The notes below the pieces were generated by a model, which worked only from the letters and a program-made list of their open reading frames with translations, was not told the origin of the DNA and ran no database searches. Position numbers and translations under genes: made by a program. Positions 47,168-53,583 of a stretch of 64,000 bases of DNA are shown here, in pieces (the first letter of the stretch is position 1; the number at the start of each line of letters is the position of its first letter). The stretch is from positions 55,224-119,223 of IMG/VR virus record IMGVR_UViG_3300032893_000008; one strand, written 5' to 3'. This DNA comes from a virus.

Positions 47168-47616
47168 GCGTTTTCTCGCAGCCTACGGGTGCACTCTCGA
47201 CAGAATCGCCCGAATGATACGTTCACCGGGCACATGAGACAGAACGGATCGGGATGATGCTTCAGCCCGCGGACGTGCCCTAGCTCGTGGCGTAGCACCC
47301 ATCGAGCCATGATGTTCTTGAAGGGTCCGAACAGACTGAGCCCACGCCACGAGAGCGTTACTACCGAGTTGGCGGTATCGAACTGCCACTGGGGATAGGT
47401 CCAGCCTCGTTCGCGATACGTTCCTTGCTTTACGATGACGATCTGGTCGTAGTTGCGGCAAAATTCAACGACTTCGCCTACGTCTCGATGTGGAAGGTGA
47501 ACTACAGCTACGGAATCAAATCCCATGCTGAGCGGAGCATCATTCGCGACGTTGACGTTCTCGATCGACGGCAAGTCGTCGTTGAGCCCGGTGGTATAGA
47601 CAACGATTAGCCTCAC
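47164..47616 (-). CDS. Archaemetzincin-like zinc metalloprotease
   Basis: 150 residues from GTG 47616 (chosen because it overlaps the previous stop; the frame opens at 47646). HELGHVRGLKH (H110, E111, H114, G117, H120) fits the metzincin consensus HExxHxxGxxH exactly. It is followed closely by CLMC and, ten residues later, CREC, like the second structural zinc site of archaemetzincins, here more compact. No signal peptide, so it probably acts in the cytoplasm. Target unknown; it may inactivate a host protein. Confidence 0.75.
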   Translation of the reverse strand: MRLIVVYTTGLNDDLPSIENVNVANDAPLSMGFDSVAVVHLPHRDVGEVVEFCRNYDQIVIVKQGTYRERGWTYPQWQFDTANSVVTLSWRGLSLFGPFKNIMARWVLRHELGHVRGLKHHPDPFCLMCPVNVSFGRFCRECTRRLRENA

Positions 47617-48173
47617 GGTAGCAGCCTCGCGAAAGTGCGAAGGCATTCAACCGTCCAGTAGCGATCGGCTGGATAATCCGAGACGCAGCCGTCAGTGTCG
47701 ACCTCGTGCTTGTAACAGGCGCCGTAGAAAGAGTTACCGGACTCGTCGTCCGAATCCCAGTTCTGTCGGATACTTGCCACTTTTTTCTTGAGCTTCTCGA
47801 TCTCTTCCGGATCCTCTTCACCGGATCCCTCGACGTAGTCCTTAAGGAATTCCTCCGCCAGTCGGGCATCGAAGGTCCTGGACTCACCAGTCCGGATCTT
47901 GGAAGCTACGTAGTGATAGTCCGTCGGGTTGTCCTTCAGGTATCGAATCCAGGGAAGCGGATCATTATTTGAAACGTTCAGGATCGCGTCCCCAACATCA
48001 CCTGACACAATGATCGTATGCGGGAGAAGGGTCACCCAGAAGAGGTAGATGCCCGTGCCCGGTTCACGGATAAGCCAGGAGCGCACCTCGCCTTCGGTTA
48101 CTTTCGGTTCCAGGACGTGATTTTTGAAAGCTTCCTCGGCGAAGTGCTTGACGTTTTCGAGGCGCGGAGTCAT
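47613..48173 (-). CDS. Unknown acidic protein
   Basis: 186 residues. The first half is mixed alpha/beta (RLENVKHFAEEAFKNHVLEP, GIYLFWVTLLPHTIIVSGDVG), the second acidic and helical (GSGEEDPEEIEKLKKKVASIRQ) with a cysteine-containing end. TIIVSGDVGDAIL resembles strand-turn motifs of phage restriction-alleviation or nucleoside-binding proteins but is not diagnostic. ATG 48173 follows AGGAG; stop coupled to the metzincin start. Confidence 0.55.
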   Translation of the reverse strand: MTPRLENVKHFAEEAFKNHVLEPKVTEGEVRSWLIREPGTGIYLFWVTLLPHTIIVSGDVGDAILNVSNNDPLPWIRYLKDNPTDYHYVASKIRTGESRTFDARLAEEFLKDYVEGSGEEDPEEIEKLKKKVASIRQNWDSDDESGNSFYGACYKHEVDTDGCVSDYPADRYWTVECLRTFARLLP

Positions 48174-48175
48174 GA

Positions 48176-48493
48176 TCACTCCTCTTCGAAGCTGATAGGT
48201 GTCGTGGAAACCATTCTCTGGGTGTGCTTCTCCAGGAGTTCGTCCATCTGCTCGGGCGTGAAGGGCTTGGCGTTGTAGCCGAACGGCGGGTAGTTCGCGG
48301 GGTTATAGCCCGCATCGAAGAATTCCTGAAGCGTAGGTCCGAGATCCGCTTCGACCGCTTCGTCTTCGAAGAGCTTCATCAGGGTCGAACGAGGGATATT
48401 CACCTCATTCGGAAAGCCCGCGAGGCGAATCGTAAGAGTATCGCTCGGGACGTCGACTTCCAGTTCGTAGCCTTTGTGGGTAGCCTTGCTCAT
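48176..48493 (-). CDS. Unknown small protein
   Basis: 105 residues. Start ATG overlaps the phosphoesterase stop. A beta hairpin at the N-terminus (YELEVDVPSDTLTIRLAGFP) is followed by helices and a Pro/Tyr-rich loop (NPANYPPFGYNAKPF). No family recognised; part of a run of tightly coupled accessory genes. Confidence 0.5.
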   Translation of the reverse strand: MSKATHKGYELEVDVPSDTLTIRLAGFPNEVNIPRSTLMKLFEDEAVEADLGPTLQEFFDAGYNPANYPPFGYNAKPFTPEQMDELLEKHTQRMVSTTPISFEEE

Positions 48494-49116
48494 AGTTCCA
48501 CCACGATCGGAGGGTTGATGGGGCTGTAGTGCACGTCGCACGTCGAAGCGTTCACGAAAATATGGCCGTTCTCGGGGTGCTGCCAGATGCCGTAAGACTC
48601 ATGGATGTGGCCGAAAACGTGCAGCTTGAGGTCCTTCAGTTCCGTGAGCCGGCTCGAAAGGGACTTGGAGCCTACTCGCTCGCCTCGCTGAACCAGGTCC
48701 ATGATATCGAGCGGCGGTCCGTGGGTAATCAGCACCTGGGTGTCGTTCGGGATCTTGGCCCACTGTTCGGCCAGGCGCGCTTCATTGCCCATGAAGGCCC
48801 AGTCACCGAACTCAGCCGACCACGGGGAACCCCAGAACTTGACACCCTCGATTTCGATGCCGGAGTCTTCCAAGTAGGTCACGTCCGAGAGGATCAGGCG
48901 AGCTTGATCGGGGTGATTCTGGAAGAGGAAATCGTGATTGCCGGCGATGACGATTTTGTGCTTATGGGGAAGCGCAGCCATCCAGGAGTTGAAGTCCCGG
49001 ATCGCATTCGGCTGCCCGTGGTTGGAGAAATCACCGGCGTGGATTAGCACGTCCCCGTCAGGGACTTCCACTCGACGATGGAACTGATGCGTGTCGGAGA
49101 TGCAGACGATCTTCAC
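48490..49116 (-). CDS. Calcineurin-like metallophosphoesterase
   Basis: 208 residues with all dinuclear-metal motifs in order: CISDTH, HAGDFSNHG, GNHDFL, THGPPLDIMD and FGHIHESYG. This is the MPPED/UPF0046-type subfamily, not the SbcD/gp47 exonuclease type, which has additional capping domains. It probably hydrolyses phosphodiesters or cyclic nucleotides, and could degrade defence signal nucleotides; that is inference. GTG 49116 is chosen as it overlaps the previous stop (a TTG precedes it). Confidence 0.85.
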   Translation of the reverse strand: MKIVCISDTHQFHRRVEVPDGDVLIHAGDFSNHGQPNAIRDFNSWMAALPHKHKIVIAGNHDFLFQNHPDQARLILSDVTYLEDSGIEIEGVKFWGSPWSAEFGDWAFMGNEARLAEQWAKIPNDTQVLITHGPPLDIMDLVQRGERVGSKSLSSRLTELKDLKLHVFGHIHESYGIWQHPENGHIFVNASTCDVHYSPINPPIVVEL

Positions 49117-49352
49117 CAAGACTCCGAGGTTTTCTTCTCAGTGATTTTCTGGCTGATGGAGAGCGTAACCGCGGCCTCATGGAGCAGGGCGGCGAGTTTT
49201 ATCAAATTGGCGGGTTTGGAAGAAGAGAGTCGGAGGATGCCACCAAAGCTGGTCAAAAGAACGGAAGGCTCGGGAGTTCCTCCCGGGGAGATAAACATCC
49301 CGGCCTGAATCAGCTCGTCGACATCGATTTCGGTCTTCACGGGAGTAACCAT
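49113..49352 (-). CDS. Unknown small protein, leaderless
   Basis: 79 residues (DVDELIQAGMFISPGG, PSVLLTSFGGILRLSSS, LIKLAALLHEAAVTLSIS). The C-terminal helix is amphipathic. ATG 6 bases after TATCAT, in a context (TAT.ATCAGGGCATG) nearly identical to the promoter-start junction at 16955-16969. First gene of the unit running to the metzincin. Confidence 0.52.
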   Translation of the reverse strand: MVTPVKTEIDVDELIQAGMFISPGGTPEPSVLLTSFGGILRLSSSKPANLIKLAALLHEAAVTLSISQKITEKKTSESW

Positions 49353-49358
49353 GCCCTG

Positions 49359-49364
49359 ATGATA
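49359..49364 (-). promoter_or_regulatory. Leaderless promoter of phosphoesterase/metzincin unit
   Basis: GCGG-TATCAT on the minus strand, 6 bases before the ATG at 49352. Confidence 0.6.
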
Positions 49365-49380
49365 CCGCCGCCGGCGAGTT

Positions 49381-49884
49381 TTACTTGTAATGGTAGGCGT
49401 CCGCTTTCGCCCAGACTTCTGTAGCTTGATGGTAGGGGTCCCAAGCTACCCTTAGTTCGGGGTGCTCATGGCAGTAGAGATGCCCTAGCTCATGGACTAG
49501 CGTGCGTTCCCATTCTTTATCCTGTAAGTTCTCGTCCTTCCAGGAAACTCGAATGTCCCGAACATCTACCGCTACGACGCCCATGACAACTTTCTCTATC
49601 CATTCAATTGTAGGAGCCCAGGGATCTTTCGGATAGAGGATAGTGAACCAATCGGGAACGAAGCGAAAGTCGTATTGCGCCAAGAGCTGATCGGAGAGTC
49701 CCCAGAAGGCTTGAGCAGATCGGAATTTCGCAAGCAGCTCATCGTAGTAGGGCGTGCTACCGCAAAGCGCTACCTCCACAGAATGCCCGATACCTAGATC
49801 AACTACGATAGACGCTGGCGAAGTAAGCTTAGGAAGGAAAGCTCTAGCTACGAAAACATGAAGATTGTAGAGAAATCGGCGCAC
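49381..49884 (-). CDS. Second zinc metalloprotease-like protein (HExxH)
   Basis: 167 residues. HELGHLYCHEH (H131, E132, H135, then C138 and H141) gives a zincin core; a third ligand could be H141 or, as in gluzincins, E156 twenty-one residues on. It is unrelated in sequence outside this motif to the metzincin at 47164. No signal peptide. GTG start exactly 6 bases after TAGAAT, so leaderless. Two different zincins within 3 kb suggest targeted proteolysis of host factors. Confidence 0.68.
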   Translation of the reverse strand: MRRFLYNLHVFVARAFLPKLTSPASIVVDLGIGHSVEVALCGSTPYYDELLAKFRSAQAFWGLSDQLLAQYDFRFVPDWFTILYPKDPWAPTIEWIEKVVMGVVAVDVRDIRVSWKDENLQDKEWERTLVHELGHLYCHEHPELRVAWDPYHQATEVWAKADAYHYK

Positions 49885-49890
49885 GCCGAT

Positions 49891-49896
49891 ATTCTA
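49891..49896 (-). promoter_or_regulatory. Leaderless promoter, second metalloprotease
   Basis: GGG-TAGAAT on the minus strand, 6 bases before the GTG at 49884. Confidence 0.6.
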
Positions 49897-49901
49897 CCCG
49901 A

Positions 49902-50339
49902 TTACGTGAGCGGCGGAATGGCCGGCGCTCTCTCATCCCACCAAGCGATTCCGATGAAAGTCCAGGTTTCGGAGCCCATACCGCGGGCCGAAACACGACC
50001 AGAGCGCCGAGTCATCTGGGCTCGATCTACGTAGAGGATCGTGGCGTCGGTCAAGCGATCACGGATCTCGATCGTGCAATATGGCTGCCGCATGGCGTTC
50101 AGGACCGTCGGAAACAGGCGCGATAGCGTCGGAGAGCCGTTGGGAATTCGCAAACCAGAGGCCACGACTTGGACTGAAATCTGGCCGGGGGTCAGCTCAG
50201 CCGGGAGCGAATTGTCGATTTCTCTCAATGGCTTAAACTCGCTTTCGATCGAGTAGGAGACGTCCGTCGCGAAAACGACGAGGTCGCCGTTCAGTTTCAG
50301 GATCGCGCGAGCGCCAGTTAGGACCTTGGGAGTAGCCAC
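49902..50339 (-). CDS. Tail-tube-like protein paralogue
   Basis: 145 residues. PKVLTGARAILKLNGDLVVFATDVSYSIE and the C-terminal RAQMTRRSGRVSARGMGSETWTFIGIAW align by eye along their length with the tube-like protein at 54100-54597 (PKIMTGARAIFRINGKIVAFATNVGY... RARMTERSGTMGARDMLSEAWNFVGI). One is probably the main tube protein and the other a variant ring, baseplate-proximal tube or terminator. GTG start 7 bases after TAAAAT, away from the main tail operon and so independently expressed. Confidence 0.65.
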   Translation of the reverse strand: MATPKVLTGARAILKLNGDLVVFATDVSYSIESEFKPLREIDNSLPAELTPGQISVQVVASGLRIPNGSPTLSRLFPTVLNAMRQPYCTIEIRDRLTDATILYVDRAQMTRRSGRVSARGMGSETWTFIGIAWWDERAPAIPPLT

Positions 50340-50346
50340 GGGGTCA

Positions 50347-50352
50347 ATTTTA
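50347..50352 (-). promoter_or_regulatory. Leaderless promoter, tube-like paralogue
   Basis: AGG-TAAAAT on the minus strand, 7 bases before the GTG at 50339. Confidence 0.58.
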
Positions 50353-50377
50353 CCTGGACTTTGTCCGTTGGGGATGG

Positions 50378-50383
50378 TAGGAT
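50378..50383 (+). promoter_or_regulatory. Leaderless promoter
   Basis: TGG-TAGGAT, 6 bases before the ATG at 50390; divergent from the promoter at 50347. Confidence 0.58.
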
Positions 50384-50389
50384 CACGGT

Positions 50390-50638
50390 ATGCTGCTCGC
50401 CGAAGGCGATATCGTCAGATACATCGGAAAGGGCTACGACCGACCCGCACCTCGTTTCCCCAATTCAAATGATCGCGGAGTAGTCACCAGAGTCTACAAG
50501 GACAAAGCTTACGGAAGAGACATGGCTGTAGTGCTTTGGGAACGCTCTTCTGAAGGTATCCTCAATAAGCTCCTCCAATCGAACCTTCGCCGCATTACCG
50601 GCCTGGACGTCGCGATGGAAGTCCTGGACGAACTATGA
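50390..50638 (+). CDS. Small SH3/KOW-like protein ending in GLDVAMEVLDEL
   Basis: 82 residues. EGDIVRYIGKGYDRP...DRGVVTRVYKDKAYGRDMAVVLWER looks like a small beta barrel similar to the gene at 7373. The last residues, TGLDVAMEVLDEL, form an amphipathic helix found at or near the C-terminus of five other small proteins in the window. Leaderless start. Overlaps its neighbour, another member, by 4 bases. Function unknown. Confidence 0.62.
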   Translation: MLLAEGDIVRYIGKGYDRPAPRFPNSNDRGVVTRVYKDKAYGRDMAVVLWERSSEGILNKLLQSNLRRITGLDVAMEVLDEL

Positions 50639-50922
50639 TCAGGGTCAGGAAGCCGGCAGGAGAACTCGAATTCGGGACCTTGGTGAGGATCAACAACCCC
50701 GGTTACGTCGAATATGGGGAGATCGCGGAAATCATTGGAATTTCCCGCCCATCGGCGGTTGCGGTTGATGATCACCTGAGATACGGAGTGCGTTTCAGGA
50801 GCAAAAGCGAGCTTTGGTATGATTCCGAGCTACTCGCGCCTCTAAACGGCCTAGACATCGCCATGATGACCCTAGACTCTCTCGCGCAGCAGGACGTCCA
50901 GAACGTCGAAGATGACGTCTAA
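50635..50922 (+). CDS. Small SH3/KOW-like protein with NGLDIAMMTLDSL motif
   Basis: 95 residues. EFGTLVRINNPGYVEYGEIAEIIGIS and RYGVRFRSKSELWYDSELL form a beta-barrel-like pattern, then NGLDIAMMTLDSLAQ near the C-terminus. A second member of the family encoded in tandem with the previous gene, presumably by duplication. Its last 51 bases overlap the convergent gene on the other strand, which itself ends in a related motif. Confidence 0.6.
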   Translation: MIRVRKPAGELEFGTLVRINNPGYVEYGEIAEIIGISRPSAVAVDDHLRYGVRFRSKSELWYDSELLAPLNGLDIAMMTLDSLAQQDVQNVEDDV

Positions 50923-51156
50923 CGGGTTCCGGATGGCCAGGTCTTCTATCCTGACCCAATGGATCGCCTGACAGCGCCCGGGCAGGGTGCAATACCCGCA
51001 TGAATCGAACTTGATCCGAACGACCCCCATGGAACCCTCCCTAGGCTCCGCAGCTACGACTACGCCGTAATGGCCGGCGGACCAGGACTTCTTACCATCC
51101 TGGGTCTTCAAGTCATCCCGGACCCGAGTCCGGCAGCCGATGGGAAAAAGATCCAT
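50872..51156 (-). CDS. Small protein with RNPLDVIFDVLDVLL tail
   Basis: 94 residues. CRTRVRDDLKTQ..SAGHYGVVVAAE... MGVVRIKFDSCGYCTLPGRCQAIHWVRIEDL suggests a small beta barrel with four cysteines (one CGYC pair) that may hold zinc. It ends in NPLDVIFDVLDVLLRERV, a divergent form of the GLDVAM..LDEL tail. Leaderless ATG 6 bases after TAAAAT. Converges with, and overlaps, another family member. Confidence 0.58.
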   Translation of the reverse strand: MDLFPIGCRTRVRDDLKTQDGKKSWSAGHYGVVVAAEPREGSMGVVRIKFDSCGYCTLPGRCQAIHWVRIEDLAIRNPLDVIFDVLDVLLRERV

Positions 51157-51162
51157 GCTTGA

Positions 51163-51168
51163 ATTTTA
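51163..51168 (-). promoter_or_regulatory. Leaderless promoter
   Basis: AGC-TAAAAT on the minus strand, 6 bases before the ATG at 51156. It abuts the -35 (TTGACG at 51171) of the rightward promoter. Confidence 0.55.
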
Positions 51169-51170
51169 GC

Positions 51171-51199
51171 TTGACGGGGATCGCTCCGGGCGGTAATAT
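51171..51199 (+). promoter_or_regulatory. Full sigma-70-like promoter, leaderless
   Basis: TTGACG (51171-51176), 17 bases, CGG-TAATAT (51194-51199), then 6 bases to the ATG at 51206. This is the best evidence that the short hexamers are true -10 elements. Confidence 0.7.
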
Positions 51200-51205
51200 C
51201 AGATC

Positions 51206-51736
51206 ATGAGCTACGAAAACGCCCCCGCCACGAAGCTCCTCGCCACGCACTGCGCGGCCTGCTCCCGCCCGCTGGTCGATGCGATCTCGGTCGAAGTCGG
51301 CGTCGGTCCCGAGTGCCGCAAGAAGTATGGCCTCCCGGATACCCTGGACGAGGCCACGCGCGCCGAAGCCAACAAGATCGTCTACCAGATCGCCATGGAG
51401 CAGGACTCCTTCGAAGCCCTCCTCGGCGCCATGAAGCTCAAGGTCCTCGGGTGCCACAAGATGGCGGATCGCGTCATCGAGCGCCTCGCGACCGTCAAGA
51501 TCAGCGAAGCCGACGGCAAGGTCTACGTCGACTCGCCCTACAACGAAGCCGCGCTCCCCGCCTGGCGCCGCGTGCCCGGCCGGTCCATGACCAAGGACGC
51601 GAACGGGAAGTGGACGACGCCGTCCTTCCCGGCCAGCTCCAAGCGCGCGATTCTCGACGTCCTCAACACCTACTACGCTGGCGCGCTCGCCGTTGGTCCC
51701 AAGGGCCCGTTCGTGGTCGGAAAGGCGGCAGCGTGA
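51206..51736 (+). CDS. Zinc-binding DUF6011-like protein
   Basis: 176 residues. The N-terminus LLATHCAACSRPLVDAISVEVGVGPECRKKYG gives a CxxC...C cluster (typical 'CA.CGR.L.d..S...G.GP.C' of phage/plasmid DUF6011-type zinc domains). The second half (VYVDSPYNEAALPAWRRVPGRSMTKDANGKWTTPS) resembles the DNA-mimicking or HARP-like segment found next to it in some ATPases. Likely DNA-binding. Leaderless ATG with a full promoter. Confidence 0.65.
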   Translation: MSYENAPATKLLATHCAACSRPLVDAISVEVGVGPECRKKYGLPDTLDEATRAEANKIVYQIAMEQDSFEALLGAMKLKVLGCHKMADRVIERLATVKISEADGKVYVDSPYNEAALPAWRRVPGRSMTKDANGKWTTPSFPASSKRAILDVLNTYYAGALAVGPKGPFVVGKAAA

Positions 51737-51939
51737 ACACCTGTAGCCGCTGTGGAGAGGAATTCTGGGACGCCGAGGGCGACCCGAACGGCGACCACGT
51801 CGACGTCAAAGAGTGCGTGAGGCACCTGAAGGAGTCGAACGACGCTCTGAAGACACAGATCGAAAACCTGGAAACGCGCTTCAAACGCGTGGTCAGTCGT
51901 CACAACCTCGATGACTCCAAATACGGAAGGGGCTGGTAG
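51733..51939 (+). CDS. Small zinc-finger plus coiled-coil protein
   Basis: 68 residues. NTCSRCGEEFW at the start and a later Cys/His (DHVDVKECVRH) form a C2HC-type finger, followed by a coiled-coil helix (LKESNDALKTQIENLETRFKRVVSRH). GTG start overlapping the previous stop. Perhaps an oligomeric nucleic-acid-binding protein. Confidence 0.6.
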   Translation: MNTCSRCGEEFWDAEGDPNGDHVDVKECVRHLKESNDALKTQIENLETRFKRVVSRHNLDDSKYGRGW

Positions 51940-52224
51940 ATGAACACCAACTGGACCGCCCTCGGCGCCGCCAAGGCCAAGGCCATGCGGAAGCAGTATC
52001 GGGCGAACTTCGTCCCCAAGCTCATCGTCGAAATGTGGGATGGCACGCCCTACGTCTACTTCGAAGATGATCCGGAGCATCATTTCTCCGCGGAACAGGA
52101 GCGCCTGGACAGGGATTCCAAGCGCATCGACGGCGATCTGCTCCGGGATGACTGCGACTTGACCACCGTTCATGACCAGGATGAAAACTGGCACATGGTC
52201 ATCGACTTCGGGAAGCCTCAATGA
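51940..52224 (+). CDS. Unknown acidic small protein
   Basis: 94 residues, ATG immediately after the previous stop. A basic N-terminal helix (LGAAKAKAMRKQYRANF) is followed by a beta strand (KLIVEMWDGTPYVYFED) and an acidic His/Asp-rich second half. GGAAGGGGC before the start serves as ribosome site. Not recognised. Confidence 0.52.
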   Translation: MNTNWTALGAAKAKAMRKQYRANFVPKLIVEMWDGTPYVYFEDDPEHHFSAEQERLDRDSKRIDGDLLRDDCDLTTVHDQDENWHMVIDFGKPQ

Positions 52225-52418
52225 TGACGATGTGGAAAGCCGAGAATGGGGACTGGACGCTGACGCGCGCCGAGAAGCCGATGTGTTTCAAGTGCTCCAC
52301 CGCCAAAGCGAATGACGGCGAGCCCGTCAAGCCGGCGCGGATGGAGTTCGTCGACGCCCAGAAAACCGAAGCGAAGTGCACGGGATGCGGTAAGGTGTTC
52401 TACCGAGAGGTCGCGTAA
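52221..52418 (+). CDS. Small zinc-ribbon protein
   Basis: 65 residues with CFKCSTAKAND and CTGCGKVFYREV, two CxxC pairs about 30 residues apart forming a classic zinc ribbon. ATGA overlap with the previous gene. The stop lies next to the tRNA cluster on the opposite strand. Confidence 0.6.
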   Translation: MMTMWKAENGDWTLTRAEKPMCFKCSTAKANDGEPVKPARMEFVDAQKTEAKCTGCGKVFYREVA

Positions 52419-52490
52419 CTCCCGAGGCACGAATCGAACGTGCGTCTGCCGGTTCAAAGCCGGCGGTCCTAGCCACTGAACGACTCGGAA
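52419..52490 (-). tRNA. tRNA-Gln (anticodon UUG)
   Basis: 72 nt, read leftward. Acceptor TTCCGAG pairs with CTCGGGA; the anticodon stem GCCGG/CCGGC encloses CTTTGAA (anticodon TTG); T loop TTCGATT. U1 and UUG support glutamine. CCA is not encoded. Its 5' end abuts the next tRNA without any spacer. Confidence 0.88.
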
Positions 52491-52561
52491 CTAGCGAGGA
52501 AGGGGTCGAACCTTCACTTTCGCGCTCAGAACGCGACGTGCTACCGCTACACTACCCGCCA
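52491..52561 (-). tRNA. tRNA-Gln (anticodon CUG)
   Basis: 71 nt. Acceptor TGGCGGG pairs with CTCGCTA (two G-U); anticodon stem TCGCG/CGCGA encloses TTCTGAG (anticodon CTG); T arm GAAGG-TTCGACC-CCTTC. U1 again fits glutamine. No CCA; directly adjacent to both neighbours. Confidence 0.85.
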
Positions 52562-52634
52562 TGGCTTCGTAGGGAATCGCACCCTCTTCCCCGGTTTAAA
52601 AGACCGGTGCTCATCTGACTAAAGCTTCGAAGCC
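52562..52634 (-). tRNA. tRNA-Lys (anticodon UUU)
   Basis: 73 nt. Acceptor GGCTTCG/CGAAGCC; anticodon stem CCGGT/ACCGG encloses CTTTTAA (anticodon TTT). The T stem has one mismatch (GAGGG with CCCTA). Discriminator A, no CCA. Ends exactly where the previous tRNA begins. Confidence 0.85.
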
Positions 52635-52636
52635 GA

Positions 52637-52707
52637 TCTGGGTGGCGAGAATCGAACTCGCTCTTTCGGGTTCCAGGCCCGGAATGCAACCACTACACCA
52701 CACCCAG
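52637..52707 (-). tRNA. tRNA, probably Pro (anticodon UGG)
   Basis: 71 nt. Acceptor CTGGGTG/CACCCAG; T arm GCGAG-TTCGATT-CTCGC. The anticodon arm CCGGG-CCTGGAA-CCCGA reads UGG at 34-36, and the C1-G72 pair fits proline, but residue 33 is C rather than U and the stem has one mismatch. A GGA reading (Ser) is the alternative. Two bases from the Lys tRNA. Confidence 0.75.
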
Positions 52708-52728
52708 TAAACTACACGAACCGCGCGC

Positions 52729-52893
52729 TTAGCGCCGCGGCTGTTTGGGTCGAGGTGGTTGCTGTCGAGGTGGTTGCTGTCGAAGGAGCTTCCAAGCGCG
52801 CTTCGGGAGATAGCGACGAGCTTCCGACACTTCCAGAGAACCGCTCTGGAAGGTGTAGAGTGCGAAAGCTTGCTTGGGCGTCAAGTAGATCAT
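52729..52893 (-). CDS. Small basic protein with QQPPR repeats
   Basis: 54 residues. The first 40 look like a small helical domain (LTPKQAFALYTFQSGSLEV, ARRYLPKRAWKLL), and the C-terminus contains RQQPPRQQPPRPKQPRR, encoded by a 15-base direct repeat (about 52753-52782). The ATG follows the strong hairpin at 52905 with only a weak ribosome site (CCGAG). Transcribed toward the tRNAs. Not recognised. Confidence 0.45.
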   Translation of the reverse strand: MIYLTPKQAFALYTFQSGSLEVSEARRYLPKRAWKLLRQQPPRQQPPRPKQPRR

Positions 52894-52898
52894 CTCGG

Positions 52899-52930
52899 TA
52901 AAATCCCCGGGCGGTTTGCGCCGCCCGGGG
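52899..52930 (-). terminator. Strong hairpin with short T run (terminator-like)
   Basis: A perfect 10-bp GC-rich hairpin (CCCCGGGCGG with CCGCCCGGGG, loop of 6; 52905-52930) is followed on the minus strand by ATTTTA. It lies downstream of the YiiX-like gene and would separate it from the tRNA region. On the plus strand the same T run reads as a CGG-TAAAAT hexamer, so a promoter role is also possible. Confidence 0.5.
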
Positions 52931-53020
52931 CCGGTGTTTGAACGCTTCTCGTCTTTGGGTGCTGCTCGTAGCGGGCTCTAGATCCTCTACGCCAGGATTA
53001 TACCGCGTCCTCCTAGGAGT

Positions 53021-53572
53021 TCAAGGCGTGATGCGACGAAAATTTATCGAGGTCGAGACGATCCGATGGAGGTCTTCTGGGGATACCGAATGCTCATCCA
53101 GATCGCCGAACTCCTTCGGAAACAGCTCCTGCAAATAGAACCAGACCACCTGGGAGCAGATAGCGCCCTGCTCGATCGGGTCGTGGAACCGCAGCCCCAT
53201 CTTGGCAGCCAGGATCTTCATCGCGATCCCGAGCAACTCGAAATAGCCGTAGGTCACGCCCTCGAAACGTTCCTGCGCCTTGGCTAAGGCAGCATCGACC
53301 GCTGGCGCATTCGCCATGGGCTGCCACAGTTCCGTAGGCACTACAGCAGGGTTGGAATACTCGCGCCAGGTGCGGAAGTCCGTGCCGCCGGCGTTTGCCT
53401 CCATCAGATAGACCCGATCCATGAAGACGTCCGTGATTACGAAGGTGTGCGACCACTTCGACTTCGTAAACCAACGGATAATCTTAGAGATCTGGGAATG
53501 GTTATTGGTAGCGAAGCCGATGACACCTCGCTTCCGGATCACTTCTTTGCCATTCAACGTTACGATAGCCAT
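53021..53572 (-). CDS. YiiX/NlpC-P60-like permuted papain-fold hydrolase
   Basis: 183 residues. The order of likely catalytic residues is permuted: H42 in KWSHTFVITD, an acidic residue in YLMEAN (E58), and C139 in GAICSQVVWFYL, as in YiiX/YebB and LRAT-like members of the NlpC/P60 superfamily. GVIGFATNNHSQISKIIRWF at the N-terminus is also typical. It may cut peptidoglycan peptides or amide/thioester bonds. Ribosome site AAGGAGG lies before the ATG, downstream of a strong terminator. Confidence 0.75.
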   Translation of the reverse strand: MAIVTLNGKEVIRKRGVIGFATNNHSQISKIIRWFTKSKWSHTFVITDVFMDRVYLMEANAGGTDFRTWREYSNPAVVPTELWQPMANAPAVDAALAKAQERFEGVTYGYFELLGIAMKILAAKMGLRFHDPIEQGAICSQVVWFYLQELFPKEFGDLDEHSVSPEDLHRIVSTSINFRRITP

Positions 53573-53583
53573 GGTGCCTCCTT

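Noticed and set aside
48490-49116. SbcD/gp47 partner of the SbcC-like ATPase
   Set aside because: The phosphoesterase is short and of the MPPED/UPF0046 type, far from the ATPase gene and in a different transcription unit.
52938-53138. 66-codon plus-strand frame after the TAAAAT hexamer at 52899
   Set aside because: It overlaps the 3' end of the YiiX-like gene in antisense, has no recognisable features and no ribosome site; the spacing from the hexamer is also wrong.
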